Below, piece after piece: positions 17,444-27,557 of a DNA stretch of 64,000 bases (the stretch's first letter is position 1; the number at the start of each line of letters is the position of its first letter). This stretch comes from Oceanobacter kriegii DSM 6294 (GTDB lineage Bacteria > Pseudomonadota > Gammaproteobacteria > Pseudomonadales > Oceanobacteraceae). Both the position numbers and the translations under genes were made by a program. The notes below the pieces were generated by a model, which was given only the letters and a program-made list of their open reading frames with translations, was not told where the DNA came from and ran no database searches. Location: positions 496,001 through 560,000 of the forward strand of contig NZ_AUGV01000003.1 in assembly GCF_000422845.1 (NCBI RefSeq). The letters run 5' to 3'.

Positions 17444-18376
17444 ATGGTTACTCGAGAGGTGATCCAGGAGGTTGCGGAGGGGCTCTGGCGCTGTCATTTC
17501 ACGGCGTTGGGTGGCCCTTGTGAGTTGCATCTTGGCTGTGACGACCGCCGTCTGACGCAGCAAGCAGCAGCGGCGGTGGAAGCTGAGACCCGCCGTATCG
17601 AAGCCAAATATTCCCGCTATCAACCAGACAGCGTGCTGTCGCAGCTGAATGCCCGCGCCGGTTTGGCTTGCCCGATTGATGCTGAGACTCATCAGTTGCT
17701 GAATTTTGCCTGGCTGTGCTTTCAACAGAGCGACGGACTGTTTGATATCAGCTCGGGGGTATTGCAACAGGCGTGGGATTTTCGCCAGCCGCGGCTTCCC
17801 GAACCGCAGACCCTGCAACCCTTGTTACGGCGGATTGGGCTGGAGCGTATGCAGCTGCAATCGGATCAGGTTCAGATTCCCGCCGATATGGAGCTGGACC
17901 TCGGTGGCCTTGGCAAGGAATACGCCGTTGATCGGGCGGCGGCGGTGTGTCAGCAGCTGGGCATTCGCTCCGGTCTGATCGACTTTGGCGGCGATATTCA
18001 GGTGCTCGGCCCGAAGGCCGACGGCTCACCCTGGCTCGTGGCGGTGCGTAACCCCGCGCAACCGGATCAGCCGCTGGCCGGGCTGCCGGTGTATCAGGGT
18101 GGTGTTGCCAGCAGTGGCAATTACGAACGGGGCTTTGATCTGGATGGCCGTCGTTATTGCCATATTCTTAACCCGCGCACCGGCTACCCGGTGGACTACT
18201 GGGCGTCGGTCACGGTGGTGTCTGGCAGTGCGCTGTTGGCCGGTTGTTTGTCGACCATTGCCATGCTCAAACAGGCGACAGCATTGGCGTGGCTGCAACA
18301 GCAGAAACAAGCCTTTCTGGCGGTCACTACAGACGGTCGCCAGCATCGCTGGCCAGACCAGCCAAGTGTGGAATAA
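17444..18376 (+). CDS. apbE: FAD:protein FMN transferase ApbE
   Basis: Covalently attaches FMN from FAD to Ser/Thr residues of target flavoproteins. About 310 residues, with family motifs LDLGGLGKEYAVDRAA, LIDFGGDIQVLGP, GGVASSGNYERGF and the HILNPRTGYPV metal/FAD region. I chose the ATG at 17444 because upstream codons overlap the DUF3570 gene in another frame. No signal peptide or lipobox is visible, unlike many periplasmic ApbE proteins, so it may act in the cytoplasm before export. No NqrC or RnfG gene is nearby; the only small exported candidate target in the operon is the DUF4266 protein. Confidence 0.9.
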   Translation: MVTREVIQEVAEGLWRCHFTALGGPCELHLGCDDRRLTQQAAAAVEAETRRIEAKYSRYQPDSVLSQLNARAGLACPIDAETHQLLNFAWLCFQQSDGLFDISSGVLQQAWDFRQPRLPEPQTLQPLLRRIGLERMQLQSDQVQIPADMELDLGGLGKEYAVDRAAAVCQQLGIRSGLIDFGGDIQVLGPKADGSPWLVAVRNPAQPDQPLAGLPVYQGGVASSGNYERGFDLDGRRYCHILNPRTGYPVDYWASVTVVSGSALLAGCLSTIAMLKQATALAWLQQQKQAFLAVTTDGRQHRWPDQPSVE

Positions 18377-18570
18377 CGTTGGCACTCTGTGGTGCTCTGT
18401 GAGCAAAACGCCGTTGGCGGTATGAAAATGTTGGCATGGCGGTAAAGAAGGGTATGGCTTTGTCTGGTTGGCCGTTTTCTTAAAAAAACACAGTGTTTCT
18501 CGGGCTACCCTCATCAGCGGTATTAGCACCATCAGCAGTTTCTGTTCATGGCATGGATGAGGACTCTCTT

Positions 18571-19581
18571 ATGAAAAATACGCCTTCGATGGACGTAATC
18601 AGCCGTCGCAAACTCTTGCTCAGCTCGGCGTCATTGGCCGTTGCCATTCCTGTTAGTGGTCTGGTGGGCTGCGGCAGCAGTTCAGACAGCTCGACCGCGG
18701 GCAGCACAACAACCGATGACAGCACTTCGGATAGCGCTACTGATAGCTCTTCTGATAGCTCGACGGACGATTCCAGCAGCACGGAATCCCTGAGTCAGGA
18801 CAACAGCGATGTTGACTGGGCGACGGGCGGCACCAGCAACGCCACGGTGGAGTACCCCAACCCCTTCGAGGAGGGCAGCTATTCCACTTGCACCCTCACC
18901 ACCGAAACCACCGAAGGCCCCTGTTATTCGGATTCTGTTGAGCGGGAAGACATTTCCGAAGGGCTCGACGGTTTGCCAACCCGTTTGTGCTTCAGGGTGG
19001 TGGACGAAAACTGCGATCCGGTGGCTGGCGCGGTGGTCGATATCTGGCATTGCGACCGCTACGGGGTCTACTCCGGCGATGGCATGACCGCGGTGGATTT
19101 CTGCACCGGCGGCGATGAGGAATACACCAGCAACGATTTCTTTCGCGGCACCCAAACCACCGACGACGATGGCTATGTCTGGTTCAGCACCTGCTGGCCA
19201 AGCTGGTACTCGAGCCGGGCGGTGCACATTCACTTTATGGTGATCATCGACGACTTGACCTACGTAACCTCCCAGGTGGGTTTTGCCGACACGTTGGTCG
19301 ACGACATCATCACCAACTGCACCGACTACAGCGACACCGGTCGCGGTTTGCCGGATACCTACAACTACGACGACACCGTGTTTCCGAGCACCGGCTACGA
19401 AGAGTATCTGCTGGATACCCACAAAATGTCGGACGGCTCCCTGTTGGCCTGGAAAGAGCTGATGATCGACAGCAGCAATGGTTACAGCCGCTCTGACAGC
19501 AGTGATGACATGAGTGGCGGTGGCATGGGCGGGACACCACCAGATGGGGATATGGGCGGCACTCCGCCGGGTGGTTTCTGA
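18571..19581 (+). CDS. Secreted intradiol-dioxygenase-like lipoprotein
   Basis: About 336 residues. An N-terminal SRRK plus hydrophobic stretch ends in the lipobox LVGC, so it may be exported by Tat or Sec as a lipoprotein. A Ser/Thr/Asp-rich linker (roughly residues 37-85) precedes a dioxygenase C-domain. Likely iron ligands are present: Tyr119 (EGPCYSD), Tyr213 (PSWYSSR), His219 and His221 (HIHF). DIWHCDRYGVYSG is the family core. The tail has two GGTPP repeats. Such extracellular relatives may act on aromatic compounds; the substrate here is unknown. A GAGGA ribosome binding site supports the ATG at 18571. Confidence 0.8.
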   Translation: MKNTPSMDVISRRKLLLSSASLAVAIPVSGLVGCGSSSDSSTAGSTTTDDSTSDSATDSSSDSSTDDSSSTESLSQDNSDVDWATGGTSNATVEYPNPFEEGSYSTCTLTTETTEGPCYSDSVEREDISEGLDGLPTRLCFRVVDENCDPVAGAVVDIWHCDRYGVYSGDGMTAVDFCTGGDEEYTSNDFFRGTQTTDDDGYVWFSTCWPSWYSSRAVHIHFMVIIDDLTYVTSQVGFADTLVDDIITNCTDYSDTGRGLPDTYNYDDTVFPSTGYEEYLLDTHKMSDGSLLAWKELMIDSSNGYSRSDSSDDMSGGGMGGTPPDGDMGGTPPGGF

Positions 19582-19628
19582 TTCTGACCGCCCCTGTGAC
19601 CGCTCCTTTGGCCAAAAAATCGGCCATA

Positions 19629-19664
19629 AAAACGCCCGTCGGGATCACTCCTGACGGGCGTTTT
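19629..19664. terminator. Bidirectional terminator
   Basis: The stem AAAACGCCCGTC / GACGGGCGTTTT with a 12-nt loop lies between the convergent dioxygenase-like gene and gmk. The A/T tracts at each side suit both strands. Confidence 0.85.
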
Positions 19665-19686
19665 GTATTCTTGCGGTTAAACGGAG

Positions 19687-21266
<1,580 letters not shown>

Positions 21267-21468
21267 GAAGGGCTCCAGCAGGCACCAGATGGCTTGGAAG
21301 GTGCCAGAATCGTCAGGATAAGCGCCGGAGTTTACGGGGTACTTCTATGGCTGACTAATTAGGTAACGGCCGTTATGTATCAATTTAATTGATAGGGTCA
21401 CTGGCCTTCGGAGTGTCCCGAATGAGCCACCAGCGTGAGGCCGGTGGCTTGTCCCGTCAAGGACAGAA

Positions 21469-22155
21469 TCAGTCGTTCAGTACCGCCACACTGGCGCTGC
21501 GTTCCAGACACAGGTTCAGCCAGCGGGTGACGTTGGGGTAATTGCTCAATTCCAATGTCTCGCGGGCTTCGTAGTGCACCGTCAGGGCGCGTACCCATGG
21601 CCAGCTGGCGATGTCGGCAATGGTGTAGTCGTTGCCCATGATCCAGGTGCGGTTTTGCAGTCGCTCATTGAGTACCGTCAGCAGACGTTGGGTTTCGCCC
21701 TTATAACGCTCCAGCGCGTAGGGGTCTTCAATGTTGGCGCCGCCGTAGGAGTGGAAGTGGCCAAATTGCCCGAACATCGGGCCGATGCCACCCATCTGGA
21801 ACATCAGCCATTGAATGGTGCGGTAGCGCGCGTGGTGATCGCTGGGGATAAAACGGCCGGTTTTCTCCGCCAGGTAGATCAGGATGGCTCCGCTCTCCCA
21901 CAGTCCCAGTGGGTTGCCGTCCATGCCGTGCGGATCAATGATGGCGGGGATCTTGCCGTTCGGGTTGAGCGACTGGAATTCCGCCGAGTGTTGCTCGTCG
22001 TCGCTGAAGCTGACGAGGTGTTTTTCATACGCCAGACCGCATTCTTCCAGCATGGCAGAGACTTTCAGACCGTTGGGGGTATCGACGCTGTAGAGCTGGA
22101 TAATGTCCGGGTTGGTGGCGGGCCAGCGTTCCGTAATGGTGTATGGCTTGAACAT
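21469..22155 (-). CDS. Glutathione S-transferase family protein (YghU/YfcG-like)
   Basis: A 228-residue thioredoxin-fold enzyme. The N-terminal domain has the YSVDTPNGLKVSAMLEE start with an Asn where YfcG-like disulfide-bond reductases bind glutathione. NPNGKIPAIID and the LWESGAILIYLAEKTG glutathione-binding loop follow. The helical C-domain has the FQMGGIGPMFGQ segment typical of the YghU/YfcG group. A GGAGG ribosome binding site supports the ATG at 22155. Probably reduces small disulfides or peroxides with glutathione. Confidence 0.85.
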   Translation of the reverse strand: MFKPYTITERWPATNPDIIQLYSVDTPNGLKVSAMLEECGLAYEKHLVSFSDDEQHSAEFQSLNPNGKIPAIIDPHGMDGNPLGLWESGAILIYLAEKTGRFIPSDHHARYRTIQWLMFQMGGIGPMFGQFGHFHSYGGANIEDPYALERYKGETQRLLTVLNERLQNRTWIMGNDYTIADIASWPWVRALTVHYEARETLELSNYPNVTRWLNLCLERSASVAVLND

Positions 22156-22554
22156 GATTGCCTCCTGCGCATCCCTCTACTGCGGGATGGGCGTAGCCCA
22201 GCCCCGGAATGGCGTGTATTTGTTGTTTGAGCCTGTTGTCCCGTGCCGATATCAAGCTGCGAGACCAAACTGCGATATCAAGCTCCAATATCAAGCTCCA
22301 ATATCAAGCTGCTATATCAGGTTTCAGGCACTGAACGGCAGGCGCTGTTTATAAGGCACTTGCTTAAGCTCCTGGTTCGGTTTTGTACGTTCCTTAACCA
22401 GAACGGATTGTTGCAGCGGGCTTGTTGCAGAGGGCCTGCTGAGAGCGTGTTCCAGCTGCCCAAGACAAAATTGCCAATTGCAGGGCTGGCCACATTCGTC
22501 GCTCGTAATCCGTCAGCAAGTGGTTATGCTCGCTGATTTGCGTGTTGTCTTTGC
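22156..22554. other. Intergenic region upstream of the hybrid kinase
   Basis: This 399-bp divergent spacer contains the 13-bp repeats listed separately and a GGGATGGGCGTAGCCC hairpin near 22177-22200. The promoter of the kinase should be here, but no convincing -35/-10 pair or Shine-Dalgarno is seen before the ATG at 22555. Confidence 0.5.
22248..22325. repeat. 13-bp tandem repeat, six degenerate units
   Basis: Units close to GATATCAAGCTGC begin at 22248, 22261, 22274, 22287, 22300 and 22313. The core ATATCAAGCT is exact in four of the six, and the second and last units have diverged. It lies between the GST gene and the kinase gene. Confidence 0.9.
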
Positions 22555-25500
22555 ATGTCTGCGTCTCAACGAATATTCAAGGTTCGCCGCCACTACAACA
22601 AATGGGTCACCGAGCAGACGCTGGAAGACTTTGCGCTGCGCTTTACCGCTCGTAGCGGTCGCCGGATGTCGATCGAACGGGTGGCGCAAACGGCGCTGGG
22701 CGCCACAGCGTTTCTGGCGCTGGAAGGCATAGCCGCAGCGGTTACCCTGAATTACGGCTTTACCAACACCGTCGCTGCTATGCTGGTGGTGTGTCTGTTG
22801 TTTTTTATCACCGGTTTCCCGATCACCTACTACTCCGCCCGTCACGGACTCGATATCGATTTGCTGACCCGCGGAGCAGGCTTTGGCTATTTGGGCTCGA
22901 CCCTGACCTCGCTGATTTACGCCACCTTCACGTTTATTTTCTTTGCCATCGAGGCGGTGATTCTGGCCGGTGCTCTGCATGCCCTGCTGGGTGTGCCGTT
23001 AGCGATTGGTTACTTCCTTTGTGCGGTGGCGGTGATTCCGATTGTGACCCACGGCATCAAGACCATCAGTAAATTCCAGTCAGGCACCCAGTTGTTGTGG
23101 GTGGCCTTGCAGCTGGCGGCACTGGCGGTGGTGATCATTAACGAGTCGGAGCATTTGGCCGCCTGGACCGGTTTCAGTGGCCTTGGGCAGGCCTTGCCAG
23201 CGGCGGACAGCCTACCGGAAGCGGATGTTGCCGCCGGTGCCGTCAACAGCGCTGCCGGCAGCTTCAACATCCTGCTGTTTGGGGCGGCTGCCTCGGTGTT
23301 TTTTGCACTGGTGCCGCAAATCGGCGAGCAGGTGGATTATTTGCGATTTATGCCGCCGAAAAACGACAACAACCGCAAACGCTGGTGGTTCTGGCTGATT
23401 CTGGCGGGGCCGGGCTGGGTGTTGATCGGCATGATCAAAATGCTGCTGGGCTCGTTTCTGGCCTATCTGGCCATTACCCAGGGCATGAGCTACGCCGAAG
23501 CCACCGATCCGACCCATATGTATCAGCGGGTGTATTTTTACCTGACCCAGTCAGAGGGAACGGCACTGCTGCTGGCGGCGCTGATGGTGATCATTTCGCA
23601 GATGAAAATTAACGTCACCAACGCCTATGCGGGCTCGATTGCCTGGTCGAATTTTTTCTCGCGGCTGACGCATTCCCATCCGGGCCGGGTGGTGTGGCTG
23701 GTGTTCAACGTCACCATTGCCTTGCTGTTGATGGAATTGGGCATTTATCAGGCGCTGGAAGCGGTACTGGGGGTGTTTGCGATTCTGGCGGTCAGCTGGT
23801 TGGGTTCGCTGGCGGCTGATCTGTTGATCAACAAACCGCTGGGCCTGAGCCCGAAAACCCTCGAGTTCAAACGGGCGCACCTGTACGACATCAACCCGGT
23901 TGGGGTTGGCTCCATGCTGCTGGCGACGACGCTGGGAGTGTTGTCGTATCTCGGGGTATTTGGCGATGTGCTGGCGACCCTGAGTCACTTTGTCAGCCTG
24001 TTGGTGTGTTTTATCGCGGTGCCCTTTATCGCCTGGATGACCGGCGGCAAATACTATCTGGCGCGTACCTCACCAGAGCTGGATGAACTGGCACTGACCC
24101 CGGCACCGGTGGATGCGGCAACGCAAGGACGACCGTTGCCCGATGCCTTGCAGCACAGCCACAGCGGTACCCATAAGTGCGGTGTGTGTGAAAACCACTT
24201 CGAGCCGGAAGACATGAGCTGGTGCCCGGCCTATGCACTGCCCATCTGTTCCTTGTGTTGCAGCCTCGATGTGCGCTGCATGGATGCCTGCAAACCCTAC
24301 GGCCGGGTGTCGCGGCAGATTACCCATTTCCTGTCGAAGTTTGTCTCCACCGCCACCGTCAGGCTGGTGAACTCCCGGCTGGGGCAGTTTGTGGGTTTGT
24401 TGCTGGTGGTGAACCTGCTCAATGCCGCCTTGCTGGCGTTGATTTACCGGCAGATGGCACCGCAGTCGGCGGCCGAGATTGAGCTGTTGCAGCAAACCCT
24501 CTGGACCTTGTTTTTCACCCTGCTGATTGTTTCCGGGGTGGTGTCCTGGTTGTTCCTGCTGGCCCATGAAAGCCGCGTGGTGGCGCAAAAGGAATCCAAC
24601 CGCCAGACCCGCAAGCTGATGACCGAAATCGAGGCCCACGAGGAAACCGACCGCGAGCTGCAACAGGCCAAGGAGCTGGCTGAGCGTGCCAATGCCGCCA
24701 AGAGCCGTTATTTGACGGGCATCAGTCACGAGCTGAGAACGCCACTGCAATCGGTGATCGGTTACGCCCACCTGCTGGATAACCGCACCGATACCCCGGA
24801 TTTTCATCGCAATGGTCTGCAAATTATCCAGCGTTCGGGCCAGTACCTGACCGACCTGATCGACGGTCTGCTGGATATTTCCCGCATTGAAGCCGGGCGG
24901 CTGGAGCTGTTCCGCGAGCGGGTCGAGCTGCCTGCCGTGATTGACCAGCTGCAAGCCATGTTTGCCATGGAAGCCAGCAAAAAGGGCATTCGGTTTGAGA
25001 GCTCGGTGCAGGGCAAGCTGCCGCAGTGGACCATGGCCGATGAAAAACGTCTGCGCCAGATTCTGATCAACCTGCTGTCGAATGCGGTGAAATACACCCC
25101 GTCGGGTGAGGTGCATTTCGACATTCGCTACCGCAATCAGGTGGCGGAGTTTTCTATTCGGGACACCGGGCCGGGCATTGATGGCGAGGCACTCAAGCGG
25201 ATTTTTGACCCGTTCGAGCGCGTCCGTGATCAGGCCACCGCCAGCCTGCCGGGCACCGGCCTCGGACTGACCATTGTGCGGCTGCTGGTCGACATCATGG
25301 GCGGCGATTTGCAAGTCGACAGTGAGCCGGGCAAGGGCAGTTGCTTCCGGGTTTCGCTGATGTTGCCGTGGCTGAGCGACCAAACCGACAGCGCCCGCTC
25401 TGAAGACGAGCTGGCCGATACCCGTCATCTGGTTGGTTACCAGGGCTATCAACGTACGCTGATGCTAGTCGACGATGATCCGGTGGTACGGGGATTATTG

Positions 25501-26148
25501 GCCGATTTGCTACGGCCGTTGGGCTTTCAGGTGCTGGAAGCCAGCAGCGCCGAGCAGTGCCTTGGCTTGCTGGACGAGCTGATGGGCAAGGTGCCGGATC
25601 TGTTTTTGCTGGACATCTCAATGCCGGGCATGAGCGGTTTGCAACTGGCGGCGCTGTTGCGTCAGCAAGGGCTCGACGTGCCTTTGGTGATGCTATCGGC
25701 GGATGCTCAGGAGCAGGATCGCAGTGCCGATGAACAGGCCATTTACAACGACTATCTGGTCAAGCCGGTGGCTAACCGACGGCTGTTGAGCGTACTGGCG
25801 GAACAACTGCAATTGCAGTGGTCCTGGGCGCAGCCGTCCACCGCTGCAACGGCCTCGGAAGAGGCAAAACTCGAGCAACTGAATGAACATCAGCAGCAAC
25901 AGCTGCGCGAGCTGATGGCGTATGCGGAAATGGGCTATCGCAAGGGCGTCCAGCAGTGTCTGGAGGCGCTGACTGACAGTGTTGTGGCTACTGATATCGC
26001 TACTGACATCGCTATAGCCACTGACACCGCTAAGCCGGGTTGGCTGACGTCATTGCAACAGTTAGCGGCAGGGTATCAGTATCAGGGATTGCAGCACGCC
26101 TGCGAACAACTGCTGGCGGATGCCCAACCGGACAGCACACAATCATGA
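22555..26148 (+). CDS. NCS1-permease-like hybrid sensor histidine kinase
   Basis: A 1197-residue membrane sensor. Residues 1-510 look like an NCS1 (cytosine/allantoin-type) permease with about twelve membrane spans; QMKINVTNAYAGSIAWSNFF is a family hallmark. Residues 542-579 form a cluster of nine Cys (CGVC...CPAYALPIC...CC...C...C). Two more membrane spans and a coiled coil follow. The HisKA box ISHELRTP gives phospho-acceptor His725, then HATPase motifs NLLSNAVKY and GTGLGLTIV. A receiver domain has Asp1020 in LLDISMPG, followed by a helical tail. It precedes a REC-LuxR gene and the urea genes, so nitrogen-compound sensing is inferred. It resembles CbrA in design but with a different permease. 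No strong ribosome binding site is seen. Confidence 0.85.
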   Translation: MSASQRIFKVRRHYNKWVTEQTLEDFALRFTARSGRRMSIERVAQTALGATAFLALEGIAAAVTLNYGFTNTVAAMLVVCLLFFITGFPITYYSARHGLDIDLLTRGAGFGYLGSTLTSLIYATFTFIFFAIEAVILAGALHALLGVPLAIGYFLCAVAVIPIVTHGIKTISKFQSGTQLLWVALQLAALAVVIINESEHLAAWTGFSGLGQALPAADSLPEADVAAGAVNSAAGSFNILLFGAAASVFFALVPQIGEQVDYLRFMPPKNDNNRKRWWFWLILAGPGWVLIGMIKMLLGSFLAYLAITQGMSYAEATDPTHMYQRVYFYLTQSEGTALLLAALMVIISQMKINVTNAYAGSIAWSNFFSRLTHSHPGRVVWLVFNVTIALLLMELGIYQALEAVLGVFAILAVSWLGSLAADLLINKPLGLSPKTLEFKRAHLYDINPVGVGSMLLATTLGVLSYLGVFGDVLATLSHFVSLLVCFIAVPFIAWMTGGKYYLARTSPELDELALTPAPVDAATQGRPLPDALQHSHSGTHKCGVCENHFEPEDMSWCPAYALPICSLCCSLDVRCMDACKPYGRVSRQITHFLSKFVSTATVRLVNSRLGQFVGLLLVVNLLNAALLALIYRQMAPQSAAEIELLQQTLWTLFFTLLIVSGVVSWLFLLAHESRVVAQKESNRQTRKLMTEIEAHEETDRELQQAKELAERANAAKSRYLTGISHELRTPLQSVIGYAHLLDNRTDTPDFHRNGLQIIQRSGQYLTDLIDGLLDISRIEAGRLELFRERVELPAVIDQLQAMFAMEASKKGIRFESSVQGKLPQWTMADEKRLRQILINLLSNAVKYTPSGEVHFDIRYRNQVAEFSIRDTGPGIDGEALKRIFDPFERVRDQATASLPGTGLGLTIVRLLVDIMGGDLQVDSEPGKGSCFRVSLMLPWLSDQTDSARSEDELADTRHLVGYQGYQRTLMLVDDDPVVRGLLADLLRPLGFQVLEASSAEQCLGLLDELMGKVPDLFLLDISMPGMSGLQLAALLRQQGLDVPLVMLSADAQEQDRSADEQAIYNDYLVKPVANRRLLSVLAEQLQLQWSWAQPSTAATASEEAKLEQLNEHQQQQLRELMAYAEMGYRKGVQQCLEALTDSVVATDIATDIAIATDTAKPGWLTSLQQLAAGYQYQGLQHACEQLLADAQPDSTQS
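25984..26031 (+). repeat. Short coding repeat (Ala-Thr-Asp-Ile) in the kinase tail
   Basis: The 12-bp unit GCTACTGATATC is repeated with variation and encodes ATDIATDIAIATDTA. It lies in a linker within the C-terminal helical domain. In-frame expansion is likely how it arose. Confidence 0.7.
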
Positions 26149-26301
26149 CTCTGACATGACTCTGACCACACCGGCCCGCCAAATGGCCCAGCAGAGCACG
26201 GGATTGACTGGGCAAATCGGACCATGGCGCTTGTGTTTGATGAAGCTTATCGACGAGAATCAAACTCCTTTGCAGTTTTCAGAAGCAGGAATGCTCCCGT
26301 C

Positions 26302-27246
26302 ATGATGTCCACAACGGAATCCGGTTTTGCCAGTACCACCGCTCCCGAAAGCCGGGCGGACATGGTGTTGGTGGTGGACGACTCCCCCGATTCACTGAGC
26401 CTGATCAACGACGCCCTGGAAGCCGCCGGAGTCGAGGTGCTGGTGGCGCTGGAAGGCCGTCAGGCGCTCAACATTGCCCGCAAAATGAAGCCGGACATGA
26501 TCCTGATGGATGCCATCATGCCGAACATGGACGGTTTTGAAGCCTGTCGGTTGCTGAAAAGCGACCCTGAGCTGGCCGCCATTCCAGTGATCTTTATGAC
26601 CGGCCTGACCGAAACCGAGCACGTGGTGAAAGGTCTGGATGCTGGCGGTGTCGACTACCTCACCAAGCCAATCAAACCGCAGGAATTGCTGGCCCGCATG
26701 CGGGTACATTTGAAGAATGCCCGTCTTACCCACAGTGCACACACGGCACTGGACTCCACCGGCCAGCACCTGCTCACGGTGGCTGTCGATGGCCTGCCCA
26801 GCTGGGCGACCCCGCAGGTTCATGCTTTGCTGTCCAAAGCCCGGGTCGATGACCTGACCCTGAAAGCGGTGCTGGCACCGCAGTTACAGCAGTGGCTGAG
26901 TCAGCCTCTTTCCGCCGGGCAGACACTGGTGTTTAACGATATTTCCTACCCCTTGTCGGTACGCTTTGTCGAAACCCAGAGCAATGGTCAGGCGCTGTTG
27001 AAGCTGATTGACGGCGAACGCCCCACCGGGGCCGCCATGCTGCGTCAGCAGTTGGGCCTGACCGAGCGGGAGTCGGAAGTCTTGTACTGGATTGCCAATG
27101 GCAAGGCCAACCGCGATGCCGCTGAAATTCTGGGCATGAGCCCACGTACTGTGAACAAGCATCTGGAGCAGGTGTTTGTGAAACTGGGGGTGGAAAACCG
27201 CACGGCGGCGGCAGGCGTAGCACTGCGATTGCTGGCTGTCGAGTAA
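26302..27246 (+). CDS. REC-LuxR response regulator
   Basis: About 314 residues: an N-terminal receiver domain (MVLVVDDSPDSLSLINDALEA; phospho-acceptor Asp70 in ILMDAIMPNMDG; Lys in YLTKPIKP), a middle region of about 100 residues without a known fold, and a C-terminal LuxR helix-turn-helix (LTERESEVLYWIANGKANRDAAEILGMSPRTVNKHLEQVF). It lies 153 bp after the hybrid kinase and is its natural partner. Two adjacent ATGs at 26302 and 26305 follow a GCAGGA. It probably activates the PilJ-protein/urt/ure genes downstream; this is inferred from position. Confidence 0.85.
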   Translation: MMSTTESGFASTTAPESRADMVLVVDDSPDSLSLINDALEAAGVEVLVALEGRQALNIARKMKPDMILMDAIMPNMDGFEACRLLKSDPELAAIPVIFMTGLTETEHVVKGLDAGGVDYLTKPIKPQELLARMRVHLKNARLTHSAHTALDSTGQHLLTVAVDGLPSWATPQVHALLSKARVDDLTLKAVLAPQLQQWLSQPLSAGQTLVFNDISYPLSVRFVETQSNGQALLKLIDGERPTGAAMLRQQLGLTERESEVLYWIANGKANRDAAEILGMSPRTVNKHLEQVFVKLGVENRTAAAGVALRLLAVE

Positions 27247-27557
27247 GGCGTCGCTACTGACAGCTTTTGTAACAGTGTTCAAGGTCAAAATAGCTAAACG
27301 GGCATTCAATTGTCGGTATTGGCAAAGTGAGTTGTCCTACAATTCTGTTCACCACTCAACTCTTCGGGTAGTTTAGTAACAGTGTTCCAACGGCGGAGCA
27401 CTTGCAAGACTCCGATGCAGGCTGGGGATATCCCCTCCAGCCGTCATTTGATCGCAGATCAAAGCTGATCTCCTGTGAGGTTGGCTATTTTTTTGTCCGC
27501 TCTTCGGGAGATCGCTGTGGTATCACAGTTACCCGACTACAGAGAGTGGAGGATCGA
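27247..27557 (+). promoter_or_regulatory. Upstream region of the PilJ-like gene with a duplicated 12-bp site
   Basis: This 311-bp spacer contains GTAACAGTGTTC twice, at 27269-27280 and 27376-27387, 107 bp apart. Each copy holds the dyad AACA-G-TGTT. They are candidate binding sites for the LuxR-type regulator encoded just upstream. A GGAGGA ribosome binding site precedes the ATG at 27558. No sigma-54 promoter match was found. Confidence 0.45.

Noticed and set aside
27320-27350. Sigma-54 promoter (TGGCAA...TTGT) before the PilJ-like gene
   Set aside because: The distance between the GG and the expected GC is one base too long and the GC is missing.
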